A stretch of DNA of 64,000 nt, taken from NCBI GenBank assembly GCA_011316305.1, contig SAUG01000012.1, positions 890,867 through 954,866 on the forward strand, written 5' to 3'. This document shows positions 32,356 through 43,500 of the stretch, piece by piece. The DNA is from Rusavskia elegans (taxonomy: Eukaryota > Ascomycota > Lecanoromycetes > Teloschistales > Teloschistaceae). Position numbers and translations under genes: made by a program. Position 1 is the stretch's first letter. The number at the start of each line of letters is the position of its first letter. Below the pieces are notes generated by a model. It ran no database searches and was not told the origin of the DNA. It saw only the letters and a list, made by a program, of their open reading frames with translations.

Positions 32356-32657
32356 GCTGGGCGGCCGACAATGTCTTTGTCGAAGGGAGGGAAGGGGCGA
32401 GTCGTTGTTGGCCACGGATTCGAGCTCGAGAGAATCTTTGTGCGCGATAGGCGAGGCGGGAACGTTTTTAGTGTCCGCTGCGGCAGAGCCGCGCGGAGAT
32501 CATCATTCCGCAGTTTACGTGGGGTGCAGTGGCTGGTGCCTGCATATCAAACATTTTGATACGTGCATGTCACCAATCTCGCACCCTATGAACAATCAGT
32601 CTTGAATCCTACCTTATAATATAACGGGCGAGAGAGCGTCACTCAAATCTGCGCATT
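32356..32657. promoter_or_regulatory. Divergent promoter, RPL38 and 87-residue gene
   Basis: 302 bp between the RPL38 start and the ATG of the small multi-exon gene. Promoters of both should lie here. Several chance frames cross it. Confidence 0.4.
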
Positions 32658-33236
32658 ATGCCTACACCATTAGATCGAGCCATGCAGTCCAGAGTAAGAG
32701 CCCTGGTTAATCCTTTCCCCACCCGGTAGCTGACAACACCAACTACAGAATGCTTTCCTCGGTACGACACCTGTCATTGACTAACCAGGAGACATCAAGC
32801 TTACTAAAATCTCTGGAGTGACAGGTTTCGCAGGCATAGTCACCGCCGTAGCGTAAATCTCCCATCCAAACCACATCCCGAATCAGAAAATCGCTAATGT
32901 AGCCTCCAGAGCATGGAGCATATGGGGCGGCGACATGTTCCCGGGGGAGAAGGATCCTACAGGAGGCATGTACAGGGTTCATCGCTAGCTCGATCGACAG
33001 CAGAACAGCTTACTTTGTTTTAATCACAGATCCTGCACATTGGTCGGAGTCAGAGATGAGGATATGGCTTGAAAGGGTATGTTATGATATGAATGAAGTG
33101 TTCTTCGGTACGAGTTGAACAAGTCTATCTAACGCCTGCTATGTGATCTCAGAGAGGGCTTTTACCAAGTGGCAAGGCGTCGAGGGAGGAGCTTCTGCAA
33201 CGAGTGTATACGAACCTGAGGCCTCCTAAAAAGTGA
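32658..33236 (+). CDS. 87-residue small protein with N-terminal hydrophobic segment and SAP/HeH-like C-terminus
   Basis: Assembled from six exons: 32658-32693, 32749-32761 (13 nt), 32825-32852 (28 nt), 32910-32965, 33030-33076 and 33153-33236. All phases agree and total 88 codons including the stop. The protein begins MPTPLDRAMQSRNAFLGF, has a moderately hydrophobic stretch GFAGIVTAVAAWSIWG (residues 17-32), then GDMFPGEKDPTGDP, then a helix-extended-helix-like end: HWSESEMRIWLERRGLLP and SREELLQRVYTNLR. I recall similar small uncharacterised fungal proteins; the short hydrophobic segment suggests a membrane, perhaps mitochondrial. Five introns have GT donors except the fourth, which needs a GC donor (GCATGT at 32966). 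The coherent frame across six exons is strong evidence that the gene is real. Confidence 0.75.
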
Positions 33237-33600
33237 GGAAAGTGATCGGTAGTACGACGAACTGGCGTTCGAGGGAGGGAATGGATTATAGTACATAGTC
33301 TTGGATAGTCAAGCCTGGCTGAAGCAATCATTCATTTTGATGTGCTAAGATACAAAATCCCCCTCTGCTGTTCGAGTGAAGTAGAAAGCCGATACATGCT
33401 CATGTTAGACAATATGAGAATCGACACCCCGATCTAAAAGATATATATCTGTGATGAATGCACACTAGCATCCGCAAGCCATATTCGCAGGATTGTAGTA
33501 TGATGTATCGATGTATCGAAAGACGAAATTAGAAAGCTCGTGTTCTTGACAGTGTGCAGATGGATGGGTGCACTCAGCATCAGGTTAGAAGGCCGAGCCT
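33237..33600. other. convergent 3' flanks
   Basis: 364 bp between the stop of the 87-residue gene and the stop of the next minus-strand gene. Nothing coding recognised. Confidence 0.4.
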
Positions 33601-34901
33601 CTACTCTGACACTTGACGTGCACGAATGGTATTGGCATAGCCTTGTCGCAGGTTTTGCTGCTCTGCCTATGAACGCTTGAATTAGTGGACAGGATATCGA
33701 TGCCACGATGATGAGGTAACCGACCTCTTGAGCAGCGGCTTTGGCCTTCTCGTCGGCAAGCTGGCGCACAAGGTCTTTCTTTGCAAGCTCTAGCTCGGCC
33801 CATTGTTGCTGAGTTTCGCGTGCGATTTCATCAGTCATCTTCTCTTTTTCCAATCGAACGCGCTTGGCCCTCTCGGCCTGCATCTTCAACTCGAGGACCT
33901 CGCTGCGAAGGTCTTCCAAATGATGACGGCTGACCTCGAGATCGGTACTGGGGCTCATGCTACCGTCAGCACGATCATCAGAAGCAGCTCGCTTGCGTGA
34001 CGCATCAGCGATGGGACCCAAAAGGCGGCCGCCGTAGCCGCAACGATTCGCACTACCGATTCCCTCAGCTCGAAGTTGTGCTGCCGAGAACGCGTTAGCC
34101 AGATCCAGAGAACTAATTCGAGTGCACATCCACGTACCAGGCTCACGGTAAAGGAATTTGAACGTACACCATGGAGCTTCGCCCTCGCGAGTTCGCTTTA
34201 ATCGAATACGAGTTCCTCCACGGTCAGCCTCCTGCATCCGAGTACCATCCTTGAATCTGCAAGCTCATGTCAGAGGCCGATTCGACAGGATGATATGCAT
34301 TGTGCCCTACATCATCTGGAGTGTGGGCTCAAGAGATCCGGTAGTAGGTGCCAGAACTTGGTTGTTCCAGTCCTTGGGAACCTCGTCTGGGAGCATGCAG
34401 CCATGAAAGTGTGCATTACGCTCAGGATCCTGCTTGGAGATCATGATATCGATTGATCCGACGTTGGTACGCTGGGAGCCTGACGTGAGCATTCCTATTT
34501 GGTCGTAAGCGGCTTGCTCCTATTGCTTCGGAGACGATAGCAGACTTACGTTTTCGAGGAGGAATAGCAGCAGTGATCATGTCGCTCCGGTACATGGACC
34601 TCGTGTCCTTGTAGATGCCTTGAGTGAAGCCTACGATGGGTGCGCGATGCTTGTTGACGCTGTTTCGAGTTGATTGCCAGAAATTACGGATGACTCCGTC
34701 GATGAAGAGATCAACCTCGAAGTGCTCGGAAACCATGTCGAGTTCGACCTCAGCTGTAATGACTTGCTCCGACATGAGGGGGATGTAGCATTGCATATTT
34801 CCATGCTCATCGCCTGTAATTTTGTATTGGGGGCACTCATGCCCATCTGCCATGATCTTGACAGTGGCATGACACTTGGCAATGTGATCCGAGAAACGCA
34901 T
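33601..34901 (-). CDS. Fungal protein with beta-rich N-terminus and C-terminal coiled coil
   Basis: Five exons on the minus strand: 34901-34550, 34494-34311, 34256-34138, 34080-33725 and 33666-33601, giving 358 residues. The N-terminal 200 residues look like one beta-rich domain (HFEVDLFIDGVIRNFW, IVGFTQGIYKDTRSMYRSD, NVGSIDIMISKQDPE). The C-terminal part is a coiled coil, RHHLEDLRSEVLELKMQAE through KDLVRQLADEKAKAAAQEAE, ending RARQVSE. A basic segment RKRRM and ASRKRAA could be nuclear signals. The N-terminal layout (domain, GIYKD, MYRSD) is reminiscent of the fungal DUF7918 group, but I am not sure. The third intron (34137-34081, 57 nt) is stop-free and a multiple of three. The true C-terminus appears only after splicing the last intron (donor GTCGGT). 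Confidence 0.75.
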
Positions 34902-35498
34902 TGTGGCCGTCGATTTGGTTGGATGAGGGTGACGAGCTCAATGCCGACGCACTCAGAGTGCTTGGGGTGAGTAAATCAAATGGATCGGTTGAAGTAGGAT
35001 GGTGAATGAAAGAAATTCGGGAGGTGGAAGAAGAATCTATCGTGGCAGCGCTTATCTGTTTACCGCTTTGTTGATGAATTCACCTTCTAGGCAGGAGCAA
35101 TCCCGGGCGACAATCTTCTTGTGCAGTCCCAGTCACACCATGGGATTATCAAAGATGATTTTGGGTCCAAGGTGATATCGAGAGGTCGAGCGAGGTGTAG
35201 GACTTAATCCAGGAAAATTAGAATTACGGGAAGAAGCCTTTGACTTGGTTACATTCACCAAGCAATGAATGGTCATTGTCAACAGTAATTTGTAGCGCAT
35301 GTGATACGTCGGCGGCCGAGCTTCCGTTATCATGCAAATCAATCACTGTTGGCCTACCTCAATCCCTACACCTTTCAACAGAAGCCTCTGTAGCGATTTC
35401 AAGATGACAATTGGTTTGCACGCGGAGTCAAAACACCATCTGTCAATGACTGTGAATGAGTTTCGATTTTCCTGCACCTGGTGTAGGGCAATGATATT
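34902..35498. other. intergenic, no gene recognised
   Basis: 597 bp between two minus-strand genes: promoter of the coiled-coil gene and 3' flank of the MTR2-like gene. No coding feature recognised. Confidence 0.4.
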
Positions 35499-36074
35499 TC
35501 AGACGACGATGCGGAATGTCTGCGTCTGAATCAGCCATTCTTTGACGTTCTTCATACGTTGCTGGCCCGCGGCCGCGGCAGGATTGGGGACGAGTAGGAA
35601 GCTCTCGCTGAAGGCTCTTGGCTGTGCTTCCTTGGGGTTTCCGTATTTGACGTAACCACTGACGGCTACCAGGATGGTCATGTTCTTCCCAGTCTTTGCT
35701 GGCCGTGCTTGGGTCCCTTCCGAGATATAATTTGGATTGACAACATGGCAGTCGTAACACTGGACTTCGTAGTGTGGCTGGGGTATCTGTTGCTCGAACA
35801 TGGTCTGCATCGCTGCTGCAGTGGGGATCTGGGTGCCGTTGAAGCTTATGGAGGGTAGGTTTCCGCCAGGCATGGCAGCTGGAGGCATGTAGAATGATGC
35901 AATGGTATTTCGGCGTCCATTCAGCGCCGCGTAGTAGGAATCCACAAAATATTGGGAGGCTTTTGTTGCGACAGTTGAGTCAGCGATCCTCTTGGCCTGC
36001 CTCCAAAAACCGGAGAGTGTGTAGTTACCGTTGGTGGAAACCTTGATTAACGTGACATGTTCCTGATCCTCCAT
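35499..36074 (-). CDS. MTR2: NTF2-like mRNA export factor Mtr2
   Basis: One open exon of 191 residues from the ATG at 36074 (the next upstream codon in frame that could start is only TTG). NTF2-like fold: ATKASQYFVDSYYAALNGRR at the first helix, TIASFYMPP, ISFNGTQIPTAAAMQTMFEQQ, then HYEVQCYDCHVVNPN and a final sheet SILV-type strands TILVAVSGYV and SFLLVPNP, ending EWLIQTQTFRIVV. Mtr2 pairs with Mex67 to form the general mRNA exporter at the nuclear pore. The first ~35 residues (MEDQEHVTLIKV...) do not match the family and may contain an intron or replace a short upstream exon, so the 5' end is uncertain. Divergent from the MetRS gene. Confidence 0.8.
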   Translation of the reverse strand: MEDQEHVTLIKVSTNGNYTLSGFWRQAKRIADSTVATKASQYFVDSYYAALNGRRNTIASFYMPPAAMPGGNLPSISFNGTQIPTAAAMQTMFEQQIPQPHYEVQCYDCHVVNPNYISEGTQARPAKTGKNMTILVAVSGYVKYGNPKEAQPRAFSESFLLVPNPAAAAGQQRMKNVKEWLIQTQTFRIVV

Positions 36075-36313
36075 CTTGGCTCCCACCAAGATCGAAAGGG
36101 CTTTTCAAGGGAGCAAACCCGGAAACTGGAAGCTCGAAGATCAGATGGAATGAGGATCTCGAAATCGGGACAAAGCCGTCGATTAAGCGCTACAGCCAAT
36201 CGGAACGATTACAACTACTTAGCTAGCTTAAGCTTGGATCACACCTTAAACTCTCATTCCGGTATGTTCTCGCGTTCAATGCGGTATGCCAATCTGTGAG
36301 GGGCTTCCTCAGC
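36075..36313. promoter_or_regulatory. Divergent promoter, MTR2 and mitochondrial MetRS
   Basis: 239 bp between the start codons. Both core promoters and leaders fit in it. No recognisable TATA box. Confidence 0.4.
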
Positions 36314-38420
36314 ATGAGAAGCCAGCTCCTCAATACTACATCATACGTCTTCAAATGTATCAACAGCCCATGGCAATGTCGCAGTACCCGCATTGCTGCC
36401 CATCTACATCGTAACCTCTCCAATGGCTCTCCAACTGAGAAGCCCTACTATGTCACAACTCCAATTTTTTATGTCAATGCAGGTAAGATAGCCAACTATA
36501 ACCATACAATGTAGCCTTACTGATACTTTGCTATAGATCCCCATATTGGACATCTGTATACCATTGTTCTTACCGACGTGTTGAAACGGTTTCATGCACT
36601 GAAAGGTAGGAAAGCTATCCTTTGTACTGGCACCGATGAACATGGCATGAAGGTGAGCACTCGATCACTTATCTATACAGCATGAAAATACTCACAGGTT
36701 GTACCAGATTCAGAGAGCTGCGGAGAAGGCCAAGCAAGATGTTCGCGCATTCTGTAATGAAAATTTCAGCGCCTTCAATGTACGTCAATTTCCGATCATA
36801 GTTGCGCATGAGCACTGATAGGAAACCAGAGGCTCGCAAGATTAGCGAATGTGCAGTACGACCACTTCATACGTACCTCGGAGCCAGACCACAGATTCGC
36901 TGTACAGCATTTCTGGGTCAGGCTGCCTATCTCCAATCTCGTGCAAAGAATGGACCGCTGAGACCGATGTAGCTTATGCTGAAAGAACGGGGATATATCT
37001 ATGAGTCGAAGCACGAAGGATGGTATTCCGTCAGCGACGAGACCTTCTATCCTCCTTCGGCAGTACATCTCATACTGGACCCTGCCACCGGACGGAAACT
37101 CATGGTATAGATGAGCACTGCAACGCAAGGGATTGATTGCTTGCTGATTTCCTGTCAGGCATCCCAAGAAACAGACAAAGAGGTAGAATGGACGTCCGAG
37201 ACCAACTACCACTTTCGTATGTCTACCCTCCGCGATCGTTTACTCAAATTCTATGCCGACAACCCGCAATTCGTGGAGCCTTCGTCGCGCATGCAAAACG
37301 TCGTTTCACAAGTCACATCCGGCCTCTCTGACCTTTCCATATCTCGGCCTGTCGAACGCTTGTCATGGGGCATCCCCGTACCTGATGACACCTCCCAGAC
37401 AATCTACGTATGGTTAGACGCCCTGATCAACTACCTCACCAAAGCCAACTATCCCTTTCAAGTGCCCGGCCAAGAACACGCCGCAGGCTGGCCGGCAGAC
37501 GTTCATGTAATCGGCAAAGACATTGTCCGATTCCATTGCATTTACTGGCCAGCTTTCCTCCTCGCCCTGGACCTTCCTTTGCCCAAACAAATTCTGACGC
37601 ATGCTCACTGGACTCTTGGGCATGAGAAAATGTCCAAGTCGACGGGCAATGTTGTCAATCCTTTCTATGCTCTGGAGCGATTCGGGTCGGATACCATGCG
37701 CTATTACCTAGTTCATAGCGGCGGAATCCAGGATGACAGTGATTATGACAATCAGTACATCATTGAACGCTACAAGCTACTGCAAGGCAACCTTGGAAAC
37801 CTGGTGACCCGGGTTGTACGAGGTAAAGGCTGGAATGTCAGGCGCGCCGTTGCTTCCGGCCGGACAGATGATTCTGCTGAGGGAAAAGCCCATGTTGAAG
37901 CTCTAACACGACTCCTCACGTCCGTCGATCACTGGATGGCAAAGTTGCATCCCGGGGCCGCGATGAAACAGGTCCTTGCGGTCGTCCAGCAGGTATTTCT
38001 TCCCTTCGTCACTCCTTGTATTTGCTTCATAGTACAACCATTTTCCTCAAGGTCCACTACTAATTCATCAAGCAGACTAACCAATACATGCAAAAAGCTT
38101 CCCCCTGGGACCTCTCCGCCCGCACCGACGAGCACGGCGTACCCAAGGCAACCACCCAGCTCCGGGTGGACCAGCACGTCGAAAAAGTCGATTCCATCAT
38201 CTATGTATGCGCCGAGTCCATCCGTATCTGTGGTATCCTATTGCAACCAGTGATGCCGCAGCGGATGAAGCATCTGTTAGATCTCATGGGTGTGGATGAG
38301 GGAAGAAGGATGTTCAAGGATGCGGTGGTAGGAGCGGATAAGGAGTATGGAGTGCCTATGGTAGATATTGGTAAGGGGAGAGAAGGCGTGGTGTTTCCGC
38401 CGTTGGATAGTGATCTGTAA
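36314..38420 (+). CDS. Mitochondrial methionyl-tRNA synthetase
   Basis: Seven exons, 36314-36482, 36537-36652, 36708-36779, 36830-36916, 36973-37104, 37159-37992 and 38076-38420, giving 584 residues. The N-terminus (MRSQLLNTTSYVFKCINSPW, with several Arg and no acids until residue 46) is a mitochondrial presequence. Class I signature: HIGH at residues 59-62 (PHIGHLYTIVLTDVL) and KMSKS at 349-353 (GHEKMSKSTGNVVNPF). FYPPSAV and YVWLDALINYLT belong to the family. The short zinc-less form and lack of an added tRNA-binding domain fit organellar MetRS. It charges mitochondrial tRNA-Met. All seven junctions keep the frame, so it is intact despite many stops in the raw sequence between 36650 and 37160. 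Confidence 0.92.
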
Positions 38421-38840
38421 AGGCGCCTGGCAATGATGTTTCGGAACAGGCGGTGGTGAATGGATGGTGCATACGGTATCATGTACATTGTATTCATATA
38501 TGATCTTGTAGTGTCTATCGTCATACCACACCGCTTCGAGTTCTCTCATGCTCTTAAAGGATAACTGTATGTACAAGCGCCAGAAAGGGAATTCGGTTGC
38601 AATCGCTCCGCTTGCTATGCAATCGCTGCAAGTCTTCAGCTCCTAGCTCGCCTGATCGCAAGCACCCTCAAATAACCGCGGAAGAAGTATTTGAATACCA
38701 AAGGAGGTAATAACGAACACCATGGGTATCAGCCCATCCAGCCAGTCCAGGCCCTCCCGAAAATTGGAGGTTGATAACACGACCATCAACCGCCTTGACT
38801 TCACTCTCTTCTCCACCACCCAGCTTGATTGATCACACAA
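38421..38840. other. convergent 3' flanks
   Basis: 420 bp between the MetRS stop and the stop of the minus-strand membrane-protein gene. Nothing coding recognised. Confidence 0.4.
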
Positions 38841-39458
38841 TCAAGTCTCCTCCCCAATCGGCCTGCTCGCCGAATCCGTCTTCCAAATCCCCGTCCCCAT
38901 GGCCTTACTGACCCCAATCCCCAGCCCCGTCACGGCGCCAATGAACACCAACGCAATCAAGAAATGCACGAGCACTTTCTGGCGTTTACTCAGATTCCGC
39001 CACCAGCCCCGTGCCTTTTTGGCTTCGGATCGGCAGAGGAGTGATTGTTTGTTCTGGCATCTTGATTGCTGATTTCCTTGCTGGAAGTTGTTGTTATTAT
39101 GGCTGGGAGCAGCGGAACCGTTGGAAAGAACCGTGGAGATGGTGACGCCGGTGTTGTTGCCTTTTTCGAGATCGATGGGATCTTGGGCTGTGGAGGAGCG
39201 GGTGTGGACGCGGGATCTGGATTCGGAGGCGCGGGCGTGGCAGTAAAAGGGGCTGAAAGGGTCGGTAGAGGTGGGGTCGTAGGTATCGGCTTCGGTGTTT
39301 GGGGTTGGGGCGGGGAGGGAGGTTGCTGATGGGTTGTAATGTGTGATGAAAGGGGCTTGTTGGGTTGGAAGGTCTAGTTCGGAGGTGTCTCGGGAGCCAA
39401 TGGGTTGGACGGAAGCTCCGATTGTTGATTTCTCTGTCAAGGGGATGGTAGAAGACAT
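38841..39458 (-). CDS. Single-pass membrane protein with disordered N-terminal region
   Basis: Single exon, 205 residues, starting MSSTIPLTEKSTIGASV. The first ~140 residues are Ser/Thr/Pro/Asn-rich and disordered. After a basic stretch (SEAKKARGWWRNLSKRQKVL) comes one membrane span, VHFLIALVFIGAVTGLGIGVSKAMG (about residues 165-190), and a short end GIWKTDSASRPIGEET. The positive charges before the span predict the N-terminus in the cytosol and only a few residues outside. Similar proteins of unknown function exist in filamentous ascomycetes as far as I recall. No catalytic feature. Confidence 0.65.
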   Translation of the reverse strand: MSSTIPLTEKSTIGASVQPIGSRDTSELDLPTQQAPFITHYNPSATSLPAPTPNTEADTYDPTSTDPFSPFYCHARASESRSRVHTRSSTAQDPIDLEKGNNTGVTISTVLSNGSAAPSHNNNNFQQGNQQSRCQNKQSLLCRSEAKKARGWWRNLSKRQKVLVHFLIALVFIGAVTGLGIGVSKAMGTGIWKTDSASRPIGEET

Positions 39459-40534
39459 TGTTATGAGATCGAAACGGAAGGGTAGAGATTGAGAGGCGGA
39501 GTGTAGCAAGATGATGGTTTCCCACAGGGCTTGGTCTGAGTCTCTGCTCTCTAGTAATTGATATCAAGACCTTGTCGGAGCCAATTGATTGAACTGTGAC
39601 CACGGACGTAGTGGAAAGAGGAGGGAATTCAATGTTGAGGATTGGACGGCTTGATGGTTGGTCCCAGCAGGGAATAGGAGTAGCAATGGAATCTCACACA
39701 CGGTGCTCTATCAATGTCAAGGACTCTCCTCGACCCAGTCAGCAAGTACAGAGAGGAAATCCGTAGTGATGTTGGAGATGGATGTGGTGATAATGCAGAG
39801 GAAGCCGTGTGATGCAGAAGCTTCCTTGATCTGCTAGTACAAGTAAGTTTTAACTCTACTCTCGGTAGCTCCGGAGGCAGAGCAAGACTAATAGATATTG
39901 AAGCGGCCCCAGTGTCCACTTCCTGGCCATCATTGGCTTGCAGTAGCGTAGCCAAACGGTGGTGCTTCCCGTGCTCTTGACCCGCACCAGTATAGTTTCC
40001 GCCTTGGCATGCTCCATCGGGATTTGGTCCGCCCGTTCTGGAACATTGGTACTGTTCCAGCATTTTCATTTGTTGACTATTAATTGACACGTCAATCATC
40101 CGGAAGACCGGAACTTGTTGTTATCAGCTGTGACGGGATGCCCTCAGTCTGTTATCGTACTTACTCATGAGACTTCGTCTTACAGTTTCAAGGTTATCGG
40201 GAGACATCAGATGGCTCAGAAGCTGTGGTCTGTGGACGCCCCAAGACCCTGCATAATCGGGCGTGGTATCCGCCGTGCTTCTAGACTTCTAGTGTCGATC
40301 GCTTCCTGTTCCTAAACTTGTCTTTGTTATCCCTCACATCGATATCTGTAAGTGGAGCGAATCGAACAAGAGTTGCATGGAAAGCATCATTATTCGTCTA
40401 TCTACGCCAGTTATATTCTGTTATTGCTCAAGGAGAGAAACACGTAAAGACGCCAGTAGGATGCTTCGAATGCTTAGAAGTATGTAGCGCCGAACATGCC
40501 ATGCAAAGCATCTTTCATATCATCATCTTGCTCG
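39459..40534. other. intergenic, no gene recognised
   Basis: About 1.1 kb. A 156-codon minus-strand frame (39629-40099) starts with ATG but has no recognisable domain and no splice model that improves it; left uncalled. Confidence 0.35.
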
Positions 40535-43500
40535 TCATTCAAGCTTCATTTCATCGAAATCTTCTCTCCGGATTGCGCTGCGATCGCACATGCTTCGAAA
40601 GATCCCTTCTTCTTCCCACAACTTCAAAGGCGTGTCCAACTCAACAATCCGGCCCTGATCCATCACGCAAATGCGGTCGTAGTTGATGATTGTCTTCAGT
40701 CGGTGCGCGATACATAGTAGAGTCTTGCCGCGGAATCCCGTCGCGATCGTCCTCTGGATCTTTTGATCCGTTTCCATATCAACACTAGACGTAGCCTCAT
40801 CGCAGACGATGATCTGCGCGTTGCGGACAAGGGCACGCGCGAGCGCCATGAGCTGTCGCTGTCCGAGCGAAAAGTTGAGACCTTCTTCCTCCACCACGGC
40901 GTCGAGGTGAATCCGCCCGTGAGACTTGTCATCGAGCTTCGCCTCAGCGTCGATCAGATCCGACTGCCGAAGAGCGGACCATAGCTCCAGGTCGGTATGC
41001 TCGTGGAACGGGTCCAGATTCGATCGAATGGTGCCGCGAAACAACGTTGGGTCTTGCGGGATGATGGCGAGCCGGGTGCGGAGGTCCTTCAACCCCACGG
41101 TAGCAATGTTGATACCGTCAATGCTGATGCTGCCTCCTGAAAGCTCCACGAGGCGAAACAACGTCGACATGATACTCGACTTGCCCGCCCCGGTTCGACC
41201 TACGACCCCGATCCTTTCGCCCCCAGCAACAGACATCGTCAGACCCTGTAGCACTAGAGGAAGGCCGTCCCGGTACCGCATCTGCACCTCATTAAACACA
41301 ATTTCGCCCTTTTGCGGCCAGTCCGGAGACACCTCGGTCAAGTGGAGCGGCGGTTCCTCGTCCAACTCGGTACCATAGTAATGCAGTCGTTCTGTGGCAT
41401 TCATTGCGTTCTCGACTTCAGCGAGCTGTCGGACGGTGAACTGTATCATCTGTACAATGGACAGGATGTACGAAAGAACCAAGCCTGCGATGGAGGGGCT
41501 GACATCGAAACGAGACGTAACCACCAGAATACCCGTGGTGAACACAAGGAGATTGCCAATCGTGTCGAGGCGCACACTCAGCCATCTTTGGTTGGAGAAG
41601 GTTAGATAGTAGGCCGAATTCATCTGATCAACCTCATCTCGAATTCCAGAAACGAATCGATCTACTAGTCCGTAGGCTCGGATGCTCGAAACGCCGGAGA
41701 TGGCTTCGCCAAATCGGGAGAAAACTCCTGATCTTAAGACTGACTCATGCCGTTTGATCTCTCTGGCTGACGCTCGGTAATAAGCAGCCGAGAACAGGAA
41801 CACCACGAACAATGGTCCAAGAGCGATTGCGAAATAATGGAAGAAAACAATGACCAGAGTGAAGACCGAGATAATCATAGCCAAGGTGAAGAAGTACATC
41901 CGTATCGAATCCGTGAGATTGTTGTCCATGGTATCGACATCCTTGGAGAATCGGTTCGTAATTCTACCGAGCGGCGTGGTATCGAAGAAACTCATAGGCG
42001 CTCTCAACACTCGCGTCATGGCATTGTGTAGCATGACCCTGCTGGAGTTGGTTCCCAGAACAGAAAGAGAAACCGAGAAAGCAAACATCAAGAGGGCTTG
42101 TGCCACGCCAAGGGCAGCGTACGTTCCGATATACACACCTGCAGTGTACCCGAACTTGTTGCTTGTCCAGTAGCTAAGCCAAAGTGATGTAACTATGTTA
42201 GCACCCTGTGAACAGATCAGGAGAAAAATGACTAGGGGCCCATTGAAAATCGTCCCAGATGCTTTGATGTATGCGTCATATACGCTCCAGGGGACTGAGC
42301 GGACTGCTCTTTCCTCTTGTTGCATGAGAGCAGCACCTCGTTTGGAGACCTTTCTCTTCTTTGCATCCTTCTTGTCTTCTTCCACGTCATCTTGATCGAC
42401 CTCGTCATCCTGTTTGACTTCTTGGGCCGTACTCGCCATCATTTTTTGGAAAGCTTCATTGTGGTTAATGAGATTATCAAAAGTGTCAATTGTTTCGATC
42501 CTTCCCTCTTCCATCCATATAATCCGATCACAGCGGTTGAGAACATGCAGCTGATGTGTGGCAAGAATCCGACACTTGTTTTGCAGGAGTCCGCAAATCG
42601 CGTTGTCGAAGATGTGACGTCCAACATGGGCATCTACAGCTGATAACGGATCATCCATCAAAATGATATCGCTATCGAAATAGATAGCCCTGGCGATGTT
42701 TAGTCTCTGTTTCTGGCCACCGGATACTGTGATACCCCTTTCGCCTATTTCTGTCATGTCGCCATGTGGTAGCATTTCCAGATCTGGCCGCAGTGCACAG
42801 GCATCAACAACCTTGTCATACCAACTTCGTTCGTATGCCTTTCCAAAGACAATGTTATTCCTGACTGTCGCGTTCTGGATCCAGGCATATTGCGGGCAAA
42901 ATGCCCTGGAAGCTCCCATCGTGACTTGTCCGTTGGTACGACGCATGTCACCAGCAAGTGCAGCAAGCAGCGAGCTCTTGCCGGAGCCGACACCTCCAAT
43001 AATGGCTACGAGCTCGCTACGACCTATGGCGAAGTCCATACCCAGCAGCTTGAAGGGCTCGGTGTGTGTAAGAATACTGGCACTACCCGCATCGGTACTT
43101 GAGCTGCCAGCTTTGACAGCTGCTTTCTCAACCTTTTCGGCTTCCTTGGCCGCTTTCACCTGCTTCTTCGTCTGGGGACCAGTCTTATCCGAGTCTTGCG
43201 TCACGGTTCTCTCCCAGGTGAAGTCAGCTGTTTCCATCCAAACCGCATTTTTGCCCTCCATGTCCCATTTGAAGTCGTCACCCTGTTCTTCAGCAAGCAG
43301 AAACTCTTGTATCCGACCTATCGATGCCCAAGCATCGATTACTTGACCGATGACAAGCGGAAGTAAGTTCAACGGTAGCCGAAGCGAGTTGAACAGGGCT
43401 AGAGACGAAAAGATTGGAGCTGGATCGAGTGGGTGTGCCGACAACGAATACGTGATGAAGGACAGCATCGATGCAAATATAGGCAAACTCATAGAAACTG

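Noticed and set aside
36650..37160. Apparent frameshifts and stops in the MetRS gene
   Set aside because: All are explained by four short introns with proper donors and acceptors; the joined frame is intact.
39629..40099. 156-codon minus-strand frame between the membrane protein and the ABC transporter
   Set aside because: Begins with ATG but second half is Ser/Leu/His-rich chance-like sequence and no family match; left uncalled.
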